Shown piece after piece: positions 10,182 through 19,046 of a stretch of DNA of 64,000 nt. The DNA is taken from the NCBI GenBank assembly GCA_011503125.2, contig WWBZ02000016.1, forward strand, positions 4,650,001 to 4,714,000, read 5' to 3'. Both the position numbers and the translations under genes were made by a program. This DNA is from Botryosphaeria dothidea (lineage: Eukaryota; Ascomycota; Dothideomycetes; Botryosphaeriales; Botryosphaeriaceae). Position 1 is the first letter of the stretch. Each line of letters begins with the position of its first letter. The notes under the pieces were generated by a model, which worked only from the letters and a program-made list of their open reading frames with translations, was not told the origin of the DNA and did not search any database.

Positions 10182-13100
10182 CGAGATCTGGATGTATGTC
10201 GTCCTTGGGTACCCATTGGTTATCCTCATTTCCGTATCCTTCCCATTTGACAAGATATTTGAGCTGATGTCCGAATCTTTTGCAGTCTAAGATTTTCTCG
10301 ACTGGGTATTCGTCTTCTTCGGCATCTGGGTTTTCTGGGATTATCTCTTCTGGAGTTTCTGGGATTGTGGCGTTTTCTGGTGCTGGCTCGAGCAATGCCA
10401 CGTGAAAGGTGGAATTCATTCGTGTCGTTGCTGGCAATTTGAGTCGATACGTAACGTTTCCAAGTTTTTCTGAAATTTCGAATGGACCGGTTTTCTTGAA
10501 ATCCAATTTGTCGCTTGGTCGCTTCGATTTGATGTTTTTTGTGAGGAGGTATACTTTATCCCCCCTCTTTAGGTTCGGTGCCGCCTGGTGCCGTCTGTTG
10601 TAGTACTTGGACATCATGATTCGTACGTGCTCGAGGTCGAGACTGATGGCTTTGTGTAGTTCTTTTAGCTGCTCGGCTTTAAGAACACCTTGTTGGGCCA
10701 ATTTTCGACTTGGGATGGCTTCTCTATACGCGTCTGGTTCGAATCCATAGTTGGCAAAGAACGGGGATACGTTGGTTGACTCTTGTTTGGCGCTGTTGTA
10801 GGCGAACTGTGCCATAGGTAGCCATGTGGCCCAATCGTCCTGTGGGTAGTTGACGAAACAGCGGAGATATTGTTCGAGAGTCCGGTTCATCCGTTCTGTC
10901 TGACCGTCCGTTTGCGGGTGTGCGGTTGTAGAGAGTTTGTTCTTAGCCCCAAGTTGACGCATGAGCGTTTGCCAGAATTCAGAACGCATTAGCTTATCTC
11001 TGTCCGAAACCAGTTCTTCCGGCATTCCGTGATCCGCGAAGATGTATCGGAGGAACGTATGAGCTAGCTGCTCTGCATTCGATGCCTCGAGGTAGGGCAA
11101 GAAGTAAGCGTACTTCGTGAGTCTGTCGACAAAGACTAGGATCGAGTCGTGCTTAACTCCGGTAAGCGAGTCTCTAGACTGTGGCAGCTTCGTAATAAAG
11201 TCTAGCGTAACCGATTGCCATGGTCGTTCTGGAACTTCTAGGGGTTGTAGTTGTCCGTACGGAGCGTGTGTCGCGGCTTTGCTTCTAATGCAAAGGTCAC
11301 ATTGCGAGACTATGCGCTGGACTGTCTTCCGTAACCCTGGAAAGTAGAAGTTTCGTGTGATCCTTTCGGTTGTCCTGTCGATGCCCTGATGTCCATGCGC
11401 GGGTGCTTCGTGTATATCCTTGACTAGTACTTCTCGCAGTCTTGCCGGGACATAGATTAATCCTTTGAAGAGAAGCGTTCCTTCCCTATCTCGAGCAATA
11501 CGCGGGTCGTCCTCAAGCGCTAAAAGTTCCTGCGCGAAGGAGTCCTGTGCGTATGCTTCTCGGATCTTCAGATGCCATGGGTTTGACTCGATGCGAAGCA
11601 TTGGGAAAGACGGTCTGGCAAGGGTGAGCGATCCATCGCTATCCACTGCGAACACTGCAGGGTGCGGCTCGATTCGTCCTTCCATGTAGTCTACCCTTCT
11701 GCTGAGTGCGTCAGCGGCGGCGTTATCTACACCTTTTCTATGTGTAATCTTAAAATCGTAGGAGGCCATTTCTTCAGACCAGCGAACCTGTCGTCGGTTC
11801 AGCTCCTTAGTCGTGGTGAAGCGCGTGAGGTTTTGATGATCGCAGTGCACTACCACCTGGTAGCTGGCTCCTTCAAGATAGTGTCTCCATTGCTTGAATG
11901 CTGAGACGATAGCTAAGAGCTCCTTGTCGTGAGTATCGTAGTTGAGCTCTGCCGGTGTGAACTTCCTAGAGTAAAACGCGATTGGGTGCCATCGACCTTG
12001 ATCGTCAGGCTGGCTGAGACATGCTCCGAGGGCGAATCCTGACGCATCAGTTTCTACTTCGATAGGTTTGTCGGGATCATATATCCCTAGAACCGGTGCT
12101 TCGCAAAACATGCGTTTAAGCGATTCGAAGGCTTGCTGCTGATCGTCTCCCCATTTGAAGCCATGCTCCTTTCGAGTGAGTCGCGTTAAAGGTTCCGTGA
12201 CCTTTGAGTAGTTCCAAATGAACTTTCGGTAGAAGTTCGCGAATCCAAGGAAAGACTGAACTTCCTTGATCGTCTTGGGTACTGGCCATTCTCTAATGGA
12301 ATCCAGTTTCGAGTCGTCCATACCGACGTGACCTGGGGTGATGACAAAGCCTAAGAATTCTGTCCTTTGAACGTGCCATTCGCATTTCTCGGGTGCGATA
12401 GACAGATTCTTTGCCTGGAGGGCTTCTAGGACCTTTCTGACATGCTTCTTATGATCCTCGAGGGTCTCTGAAAAGATGAGGATATCGTCGAGGTAAGCTA
12501 AGCAGAAGATATCCAAGTATTCGCGCAGCGTATCGTTGACAAGATTTTGGAAAGTTGCTGGCGCGTTGGTAAGCCCGAATGGCATAACCGTATACTCGTA
12601 GAGTCCTAGCCTCGTTCTGAAGGCTGTCTTCCATTCTTCCCCTTCTTTGATCCTAACCAGGTGATATCCTTCCCGGAGGTCCAGCTTCGTAAAGTACTTT
12701 GCTTTCCCTAACTTGTCCTGGAGCTCGTCGATGCGTGGGAGCGGATAGCGGTTCTTGATCGTGATGTCGTTGAGTTGTCGGTAGTCGACACAGAGGCGTA
12801 GTTTGCCATTCTTCTTTGGGACGAAAAGGATCGGATATCCGGCTGATGACGTTGAAGGCCGAATATATCCGCGTTCGAGGTTCTTCTCGATGTATTCCCT
12901 TAAAGCCTCCATTTCCTTTGCTGATAAGGAGTAGATGGGCTTATAAGCTGGCTTCGTGCCCGGCTTGAGTGGAATCTCGTGGTCCCATGGTTGATGCTTC
13001 GGCAAATCTCCTTTTCCTCTTTCTTGGCAAACGGCTTTTAAGTCCCAGTACTCGCTGGGTACCGTTTCCATTTCCGGTATTGGAGGTTCTCCGTATGGAT

Positions 13101-14349
13101 TGTTCCATGTCTCCAAACTACCGTGTTGTCCCCTTCTAATCCTCGCGGGATCGTCTCCTCCAATGGGAGTAGGACTATCCTCATCCTTAAGCCTTTCCCG
13201 TGCGGCCTTGGCTAGTGCTCTCTGTTGCACCGCCTGTGAGGGTTTGATGTACATGAGGCAGACCTGCTGGCCTTGGCGTCTCATACGCTTGAATGCCTCT
13301 CCTGAGATTGTCTGGACGTCGACTTGAGGTTCAGTGGCTGCTAATTGCTTACGCGAAGCCTTACTCTTAGCCTTATGCCTTTTCCTCGTAGTCCTTCGTG
13401 ACGTATGCTGTACTTGTTCGTCGGGAATACTAGACTCGGTTGGTCTTACTCCGCTTGAGGTGCTGCATTTTACCGAGGAGGCGGCGTCTCGTACGCTACT
13501 GTCCTGGTCCTGTTTTACGCTTTCCTTAAGGTTGCCGTTGATGCTGCCGTCGCTGGGCCTTACGCCATCATTGCCGTTGATGCTGCCGTCACTGGGCCTC
13601 ACGCCATCGTGGCTAGAGTCGTATCTTAAGTCGGGGGTATCGTTTCGCTTAGTAGGGCTTATTCCTGCAATAGGGTTGCATTTTACCGAGGAGGCTTCGC
13701 TACTTGCGTCGCAGTCCTGGTGCTGACTTACACCACTATCGGAGTCGCCTACACAGTTGCCACATTCAGGCCTTACACTGGCTACTTCCCGTGTTGATGT
13801 CGATAGGAGCTTTCGAAGGGTATCCAACAACCCATTCTCCTTCTGTAATCCTTGTTTTCGTAGGAGGTCCTCGAGCTCCTCTCGAAAGATAATGGAGTCT
13901 CCTTCTCCGAAGTCGAAGATAGGTTTCTGTGTCCGGATCCAGGGCATACCTAGAATGATATCGTGCCCAGGAATACGTTGGACGTCGAGGGAAATCCGTT
14001 CTTGATGGTTCCCTATCTGGAGGGTTGCTTCCTCCGTTTCTATCTTTACCCAGCCTTCTCCGTAGGCTGCCTGGGATCCGTCGAATCCACTGAGGGGATA
14101 CGGTTCCTGTTTCTTGCGGTATGGGATATTCATCTTCTGCACAAGCTCGTTGTGGATGAAATTTCCGCTTGATCCTGTATCGATCAGGATTCTAGTGGGT
14201 ACTCCGTTGAGTATTCCTTGTGTCTTGAACTGTTTCCATAGGTTTGGTCCGGTAAGAGTTTCCGTTTCCGATGTGCGCGATACCATATGAAGGGACCTAG
14301 ACTGTGGCCCCTGGGTTGGTCCCATTGCCGTAGGGCCGTCTAGTTTTTT
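9409..14349 (-). CDS. pol: Pol polyprotein: protease, RT, RNase H, integrase, chromodomain
   Basis: Open without stops from the frameshift heptamer to 9409. The first internal ATG is at 14325, giving 1638 aa from there. Numbered from that ATG: aspartic protease IDTGSSG (about 48-54); reverse transcriptase with YLDDIL (about 610); RNase H ETDASG (about 755); integrase zinc region H...HGHQG...CDLC (about 975-1015) and catalytic core starting VTLDFITKLP; chromodomain VEKILDCKRF...YLVKWEGY...WVP (about 1340-1390), the module that targets chromoviruses to marked chromatin. After the chromodomain is a Pro/Gln-rich tail of about 240 aa, longer than normal. It coincides with the antisense gene at 9307-10181. 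All key motifs are intact, so the enzyme set may be functional. Confidence 0.94.
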   Translation of the reverse strand, partial: KKLDGPTAMGPTQGPQSRSLHMVSRTSETETLTGPNLWKQFKTQGILNGVPTRILIDTGSSGNFIHNELVQKMNIPYRKKQEPYPLSGFDGSQAAYGEGWVKIETEEATLQIGNHQERISLDVQRIPGHDIILGMPWIRTQKPIFDFGEGDSIIFREELEDLLRKQGLQKENGLLDTLRKLLSTSTREVASVRPECGNCVGDSDSGVSQHQDCDASSEASSVKCNPIAGISPTKRNDTPDLRYDSSHDGVRPSDGSINGNDGVRPSDGSINGNLKESVKQDQDSSVRDAASSVKCSTSSGVRPTESSIPDEQVQHTSRRTTRKRHKAKSKASRKQLAATEPQVDVQTISGEAFKRMRRQGQQVCLMYIKPSQAVQQRALAKAARERLKDEDSPTPIGGDDPARIRRGQHGSLETWNNPYGEPPIPEMETVPSEYWDLKAVCQERGKGDLPKHQPWDHEIPLKPGTKPAYKPIYSLSAKEMEALREYIEKNLERGYIRPSTSSAGYPILFVPKKNGKLRLCVDYRQLNDITIKNRYPLPRIDELQDKLGKAKYFTKLDLREGYHLVRIKEGEEWKTAFRTRLGLYEYTVMPFGLTNAPATFQNLVNDTLREYLDIFCLAYLDDILIFSETLEDHKKHVRKVLEALQAKNLSIAPEKCEWHVQRTEFLGFVITPGHVGMDDSKLDSIREWPVPKTIKEVQSFLGFANFYRKFIWNYSKVTEPLTRLTRKEHGFKWGDDQQQAFESLKRMFCEAPVLGIYDPDKPIEVETDASGFALGACLSQPDDQGRWHPIAFYSRKFTPAELNYDTHDKELLAIVSAFKQWRHYLEGASYQVVVHCDHQNLTRFTTTKELNRRQVRWSEEMASYDFKITHRKGVDNAAADALSRRVDYMEGRIEPHPAVFAVDSDGSLTLARPSFPMLRIESNPWHLKIREAYAQDSFAQELLALEDDPRIARDREGTLLFKGLIYVPARLREVLVKDIHEAPAHGHQGIDRTTERITRNFYFPGLRKTVQRIVSQCDLCIRSKAATHAPYGQLQPLEVPERPWQSVTLDFITKLPQSRDSLTGVKHDSILVFVDRLTKYAYFLPYLEASNAEQLAHTFLRYIFADHGMPEELVSDRDKLMRSEFWQTLMRQLGAKNKLSTTAHPQTDGQTERMNRTLEQYLRCFVNYPQDDWATWLPMAQFAYNSAKQESTNVSPFFANYGFEPDAYREAIPSRKLAQQGVLKAEQLKELHKAISLDLEHVRIMMSKYYNRRHQAAPNLKRGDKVYLLTKNIKSKRPSDKLDFKKTGPFEISEKLGNVTYRLKLPATTRMNSTFHVALLEPAPENATIPETPEEIIPENPDAEEDEYPVEKILDCKRFGHQLKYLVKWEGYGNEDNQWVPKDDIHPDLVTEFHRQNPDLPRKRGRPRTRTARDPQDRGINGQNSQAQESTEISHQPQARRQTRQTQPHAAQQDPPSRDVAVLTRTDPQNSQGQERTPHPRPAQPATPPLPDDHAHPTRPNYQTQQEEPCNHAPPTNAGWPATVSNEQQQSLALSPGIAGPPHDDDASPLAPAVSALALPPEQHGAYQDQPEKPETSLEPRPPWPLTSPARGEDLRLENVSKHPGQKKRPPTSRKRHLLRITHRSTLRNTSTTTIVFRSNLTRPTV
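13530..13609 (-). repeat. 39-bp tandem duplication in pol
   Basis: Two near-identical 39-bp units encode NDGVRPSDGSING twice, in the linker between protease and reverse transcriptase. The frame is kept. Confidence 0.8.
14292..14349 (-). promoter_or_regulatory. Predicted -1 ribosomal frameshift site between gag and pol
   Basis: The gag frame ends CCA AAA AAC TAG. The heptamer A AAA AAC (14349-14343) is a canonical X XXY YYZ slippery site, and the open pol frame is exactly -1 to gag. Five nucleotides downstream GGCCC (14336-14332) can pair with GGGCC (14310-14306). GGGACC inside that loop (14323-14318) can pair with GGTCCC (14297-14292), which would make an H-type pseudoknot. A competing small hairpin TGGG/CCCA exists in the same loop. 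The heptamer and frame relation are seen directly; the fold is inference. Confidence 0.75.
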
Positions 14350-16169
14350 GGCATAGGGTAGCCGTAGACTTCACTGTGCATATAGTCTTCCCATTCGTTG
14401 ACTTGGAGATATGCTTGCTTCCAGTTGGTCCATTTGTCGGAGTTCTGCTTCCTTCGCCAGTAGACTTTGTCCTTTCGAACCTGATATCTAAAGGTTGGTC
14501 GATTGAGCTTCTTGTCCGGAATCCACTGGAGTGTACGATGCTGGATCGTTGCCGTGCCGTACTGGCAGAGAATCCGTGCTAGTTCCCGGAGGGAGTCGTA
14601 GTCTGCTTGCTCGCGTGCTGAGGTTCCTTGGTGGTGGCGTTCGACGAGTGTCGTTTCTTTGGTCACCGGAAGTTCGTACTTCTTCCCGTCTTGTTCAATT
14701 CGGGTTTCCCAAAGGGTGTTCTGACGCCATCCCCAAATGACCGTAAGCGCGATGCCTTTCTGATGCGGAATCCAGATTGTTTGACTAAGATTGCCCCATT
14801 CGTCCCGTAGGTGGTTGCCAATGCCGTATCTTTCAGCGAGAACTTCTAACGAGACGAGGGTGTCTAGTTTGTCCGATGGTATAGGTGCATTATCTGACTG
14901 CGTTTCACTAGTACTCTCGTATAGTTCTCCTGTTTCGCTGTTGACAAGTTCGTCGTCTAGAGGGAAACTATCGATGATATCGTCGGTTTCGATGACTTCT
15001 TCGTTCCTGGTCATCATACCGAAGTTTCGAGGTTCGTGGGGGTACCATCCAGAGATATCCTTGCTGGTTTGGTGCGTCTGACAGCCGTCATCGTAACAGG
15101 CTGTCCAGTGTAGCGTATCGTGGTTGTCTTGGCGAGATGCAACCGACGCTTCACGCTGAGCGCTCGAAGTCTGCTTGTTGTCCTTCTTGCTGCGAGGGTT
15201 CTGCGGACACTTAGGAGAGAAGTGTTTGTCACTGCCGCAGGTGATGCAGAGTCGATCCTTATAGCGCTGTTTCTGCTCATCCGTCCAGTTCGGGTTAGGT
15301 CCCTTGGGCTTCTTGTTGTTGTGACCATTGTTGCCCTTCTTGGAATCCTGTCTGTTGGCCGCGTCGAGGGCCATAGCGTCTCCGCCTTCGAGGGTTGTTC
15401 TTTCACGGCGGGGCTTCGAGGTGTTGGATTGTCGAGAACCCATCTTCCATTCGTACATGCGACCGTCGATCTGAGACGCAAGGTCTACCATCTTCTGAAA
15501 GGTAGGTGGGTATTCGTGAGTGATCATGTTCTTCTTGACTTCGTCCTTCAGGCCTTTATAGAAGAGGTCGCGGAAAGTCTCGTCTGACCATTCGAGGTAG
15601 GCTGCAAGCTGCTGAAACTTGGTTGCGTAGACAGCTACAGATCCCATCTGTCTAACGGTCATAATATCGTTAGAGGCTTTGCGGACTTCGTCCCGATCGT
15701 TGAAAGTGGCCCTAAGGTTGTCTGCGAATCCCGTGTAGGTGTCGAAGATTTCCTTGGTCTTTGCCCGTCTCTTCTCGAGAGAGTGTTCGTTGGCTAGGTG
15801 GTCGCGAAGGTATGGTTCCATCCATGCTTCTGCCGTTCCTCTGAGGTAGGTTGATGCGAAGAGCACTTCTTCGGCGTCGTTGTCGAATTGTGCTTGGTTA
15901 AACTGGAGGTAGCGTTGCATCTGGAGTAGGAAGGATTGGAGCTTCTTCCTGTCCCCATCGAACTTCTCGGGTGCCGCTACTTTAACCTTAGTAGCGCTCC
16001 GCTTTGTCGTGTGCTCGATCAGTCGAGCGTTCTGAGCTTTCAACTCCTCGATGAGTTGTAAGAGCTCAGCTCTGGTAGGCTCTGTTTGCAGCGCGGGCGG
16101 AGCACGCCCTGGGGCACCCTCAGCGCGGCCCTCCGTTGGGTCGACGTCCATCTGAGATCCTGGTGCCAT
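14340..16169 (-). CDS. gag: Gag polyprotein of the Gypsy element
   Basis: 609 aa, uninterrupted. Residues about 60-220 form a Retrotrans_gag capsid-like region (FDGDRKKLQSFL, YLRGTAEAWMEPY). A CX2CX4HX4C zinc knuckle (CITCGSDKHFSPKC) lies near residues 305-320 and would bind the genomic RNA. An acidic tail of about 250 aa after the knuckle makes it longer than many Gags. The stop TAG (14342-14340) directly follows the slippery heptamer, so a fraction of ribosomes should continue into pol. The start is the first ATG after the 5' LTR leader (MAPGSQMDVDPTEG). Confidence 0.93.
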   Translation of the reverse strand: MAPGSQMDVDPTEGRAEGAPGRAPPALQTEPTRAELLQLIEELKAQNARLIEHTTKRSATKVKVAAPEKFDGDRKKLQSFLLQMQRYLQFNQAQFDNDAEEVLFASTYLRGTAEAWMEPYLRDHLANEHSLEKRRAKTKEIFDTYTGFADNLRATFNDRDEVRKASNDIMTVRQMGSVAVYATKFQQLAAYLEWSDETFRDLFYKGLKDEVKKNMITHEYPPTFQKMVDLASQIDGRMYEWKMGSRQSNTSKPRRERTTLEGGDAMALDAANRQDSKKGNNGHNNKKPKGPNPNWTDEQKQRYKDRLCITCGSDKHFSPKCPQNPRSKKDNKQTSSAQREASVASRQDNHDTLHWTACYDDGCQTHQTSKDISGWYPHEPRNFGMMTRNEEVIETDDIIDSFPLDDELVNSETGELYESTSETQSDNAPIPSDKLDTLVSLEVLAERYGIGNHLRDEWGNLSQTIWIPHQKGIALTVIWGWRQNTLWETRIEQDGKKYELPVTKETTLVERHHQGTSAREQADYDSLRELARILCQYGTATIQHRTLQWIPDKKLNRPTFRYQVRKDKVYWRRKQNSDKWTNWKQAYLQVNEWEDYMHSEVYGYPMPKN

Positions 16170-16256
16170 TGTATGCTTTCCCTAAACGCGTTAGGCGGGG
16201 TGATACTTAACCTAATAACTCGTTCTTCCTGAACGGTCCCTCTCCTTGCAAGGATG

Positions 16257-16266
16257 GTGGTCAAAG
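16257..16266 (-). other. Probable self-priming primer-binding site
   Basis: Directly after the 5' LTR (2 nt spacing) the minus strand reads CTTTGACCAC. No TGG, which every tRNA-primed PBS begins with, is present here. TTGACCAC is complementary to the predicted RNA 5' end in the LTR. That is the arrangement known for Tf1/sushi-type chromoviruses, which prime with their own mRNA end. An 8-bp match alone is weak; the position and TATA spacing strengthen it. Confidence 0.5.
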
Positions 16267-16744
16267 TGTAACGAGCGGGCCTCTACCTCTAAGGATCCAA
16301 ACACCAAAGAGGGTGGAAACCTGTCGAGGGTTTTCCTTGAGTGGGTACAAGAAGAGGTACGTGAGGAACGAGTAGACGACTGAAGACTGAGCACTGCGTG
16401 CGAAGGCCTTGTTACTAACAATTGGTGCTGAATTGTTATTGAAGTTGACCACGAAGGTCAAAGCTATCTAGAGAGCGTGGTTTATATACGTAGGAGAGTT
16501 CTATACAATCTATGTGCTCAATAGGCGGGTTGCGCTCAATGGCGCGTAGTCTTCTGAGCGAGCTGTTGTGATTGAGCAGGATGGCTCAGTAGGTGGGGCC
16601 CGCTCAGGCAGCCTTGGCAATCTGAGCGGGTGGGTCTAGTTGAGCGCGAGGTCACGTGACCTCGGATCTTTATGACCCCGACTTCTGTTGTTCCGGCGGG
16701 GCTGATCCCTAACTTCCTCAACCTGTGGAGGCTGCGCCGTAACA
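16267..16744 (-). repeat. 5' LTR of the Gypsy element
   Basis: 478 bp, matching the 8731-9208 copy base for base as far as could be read. In element orientation it starts TGTTACGG and ends GCTCGTTACA. It supplies the promoter for the gag-pol transcript. Confidence 0.93.
16445..16488 (-). promoter_or_regulatory. LTR TATA box and probable start of the retrotransposon RNA
   Basis: On the minus strand TATATAAA (16488-16481) is followed 36 nt later by GTGGTCAA (16452-16445). This 8-mer is the exact complement of TTGACCAC just inside the 5' LTR boundary (16264-16257). The spacing from the TATA box suits a transcription start, so the RNA 5' end may be GTGGTCAA. Confidence 0.55.
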
Positions 16745-16749
16745 ATGTT
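16745..16749. repeat. Target-site duplication, right copy (ATGTT)
   Basis: Five bases immediately right of the LTR end at 16744, matching 8726-8730. It lies within the NLR coding sequence (codons for EH on the minus strand). Confidence 0.88.
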
Positions 16750-17369
16750 CTCCTAGGTATCTCTGCGCGTACACTTGGCAGACATGCAGGATTCCTGCAA
16801 TCTGTTCTGTGGTTTCTTGAATGATTTGGGAAACCTGTTGGCTCACGATGAAAATCTTGGGATCGAAAAGATTAGCCAAGTGCGTTCTTGTCATGCTCCA
16901 GCTAAGGACTCACGTTCGCAATCACACGGATACCCATCCACGCCAAGGAAACCAGCTCGGGAGCCGCGACCATGGCCTTATCCCCAAACTCCAGTACTAA
17001 CTCTAGCTTCTGGAGAATGCCGCTGTTATTGATATGCGAAACCGGTTGGGAATTCATGGTCCAAACCACTCTTCCGCCTCGACTGACCCGCTTCAACTCG
17101 TTCCCGGCTGGCCGTTCGGGGAATGTCTTCACATCTGCAATCATGCGCTGGAGGCTGAGCTCGTATTTTTTGGACGGATAATCGCCGCTCTTGAATTCTT
17201 CAAGGAAGATATCCTTAGATTTGTCCCAGAGCTCGGTCGTATCAACAGGTGTCCTGCCAGCCGTCGTGTCCGGCATCTTTCCGGGTGGCTTCCTAGGTCG
17301 CTTGTTGGGCGACCTATCTGGAGGCTTGCCGGGCGCCTTGACAGGCTTCTTTTTTGGCGCCTCCATGGC
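16745..17369 (-). pseudogene. NLR-type receptor, 5' part of split gene (N-terminal domain)
   Basis: The start codon is at 17369. Exon 1 (17369-16914, 152 codons) begins with a basic Pro/Lys-rich tract (MEAPKKKPVKAPGK), then a helical region ending LEFGDKAMVAAPELVSLAW. The intron is 16913-16856 (GTGAGT donor). Exon 2 (16855-16745) gives 37 codons ending YLGEH, and is cut exactly where the retrotransposon begins. This resembles the helical N-terminal domains placed before NACHT in fungal NLRs. Its frame continues into the other piece: removing both insertions and keeping one copy of the direct repeat joins GEH to FLIWCEE with no frame change. That continuity is the evidence that 3670-8287 and this piece were one gene. 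Confidence 0.8.
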
Positions 17370-19046
17370 TGATCTCAGGAAGAGCAAAGAAAACGAACGA
17401 TCAGCGGGACCAAGATGAGGAGAGGAGGCTGCAAGACCACGGAAGCTCGGCAAGTCTTATAAGCGAATTGGTGGATGAACTCGAGAGTGGATATGCATGT
17501 AAGTGCCTGACGGAGCCTACTGCAGATTGCGCGCGGGGCGGGGCGTTTTTGAAAGCGCATCCTTTGGGTTGTGATTTCCCGCGCCGCATGGTCAACGAGA
17601 ACGTGGCGCCTGTCAAACATAGAGTGAGGAGGCTGAGGTTCTTATCAGTATGACAAATCCAAGCCATGTTTAATGGAGACTCTTACATTCAAAGAGGCTG
17701 TGAAGTAGCTGATCGGATGGATTGCCACTTTTAGGCCCACCTGCGTTGGCCTAACTCCTTCCGGAGAGGTGACGTTTCTCGAAATGCCAATATAGATTGA
17801 AGAGAAAAGCAAAACAGAGCTCTCGGGCATAGTTCCGCTCTATACCACACGATCGCGTGGCGCAAATCCTCTCCCGACACGTTTTTTCAAGTTCATCTCC
17901 CGTCCGTTCACCGATGCATGCACGAAATGTAGACCAGCGTTCCGAGCCGCAAATGCACGTCGCTGATTCAGTCTGGTGATGCTTGCACGTGCATCCAAAT
18001 TGGATTACACGAGCTCACCTGCATCCATTTATCTCACAATGATCATTCCTCCGTCCCTCGGACTTGTACTTGTACAACTAAACTAAAGGTACCACAATCA
18101 TCCTCTGTTCCATCCAGGCTCTAGACATCGGTAGATTCATCCCGGATGGTGCGTTTTTAGAGACTTAGACAAGTGTCAGGCTGATATGGCAAGGCTGGTT
18201 AAGGCAGTATTAGTGGAAAGGGTTCTGCAGTGTACTTTTCTGCATCTTCGATTGGAGATGAAAGTCTGCAGACCCGATTCGACGTCATAGTAGATGGGAG
18301 GCCGAGTCTGCCAGCTTGACCACCATCCTCTCAGCTCGCTCTCACATAACCACTGACCCCCATCAACGAACCTCGAAAGCCTCCAAAGTCCACACGCCGA
18401 CCTTTCTTCTCTCTCCGACATGCTGAAACTTCCTGAAGAACAGAACAATCCATCCTTATCCTCGTCAAGCACACCTTAAGGGTATGGATCATATCATATT
18501 CCGTTACCGGCACGCCGCCATGATCGCAACCCTCATCAGTGGCACTGGAGCCACCAGCGCTGACAATAGTTATCAAGAGAGCGTCTGCCACGTGCTTTAT
18601 TCAAGCTGGTGTCGCTATCAATCTAGAAATTCCAATACTTATAGAAAGCTTTAGTTGGTTGATCGGTTTTGATGCTTTCTTTTGAAGTCAAACCTCTGGA
18701 AAATACTGCTATGCAACTATCTGTGCTTCTTTAAAGATCATCTACGGTACGTATCTCTGTAACATTTTCTCGTAGTGGTGAGGCTCACTTGTCAGTGGCA
18801 TGAGTATGAGTTTTGTAAGAAGCATGTTTAAATTAATATACCGAATACCACGGAATTTCGTACATGACCGAGAGAAATAATTTACATGCTCCTTATACCT
18901 CCGGCGGGGTGGTTGTGCAGTAATCGTGACATCGCATTCTCGAAGTTGTTGGACACTCGGAATGACCGAACCGAACATCTGAAAGACAATCCATCCCGAG
19001 GCAAGCTAATCTCACTGCCTTGTCGAAGATCTGCGATGTAGTACCA
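17370..19046. other. Intergenic region, no supported gene
   Basis: About 1.7 kb upstream of the NLR start and beyond the end of the first small-secreted-protein gene. Short frames near 18176-18591 and 18893-19081 show no family features. The latter is an alternative reading of sequence downstream of the gene at 19047. Confidence 0.5.

Larger units (their letters stand above)
8731..16744 (-). mobile_element. Complete Ty3/Gypsy LTR retrotransposon (chromovirus)
   Basis: An 8,014-bp element oriented to the left. Both LTRs are 478 bp, begin TGTAACGAGC and end CGTAACA on the plus strand, and read the same throughout by eye. The target duplication is ATGTT (8726-8730 and 16745-16749). Internal order on the minus strand: primer-binding region, gag (16169-14340), -1 frameshift site, pol (14349-9409) with protease, reverse transcriptase, RNase H, integrase and chromodomain, then a G-rich polypurine tract. 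An extra plus-strand gene lies at 9307-10181. Matching LTRs and intact frames point to a recent insertion with no visible repeat-induced mutation. It sits in the NLR gene at the edge of the fold-back element. Confidence 0.95.
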
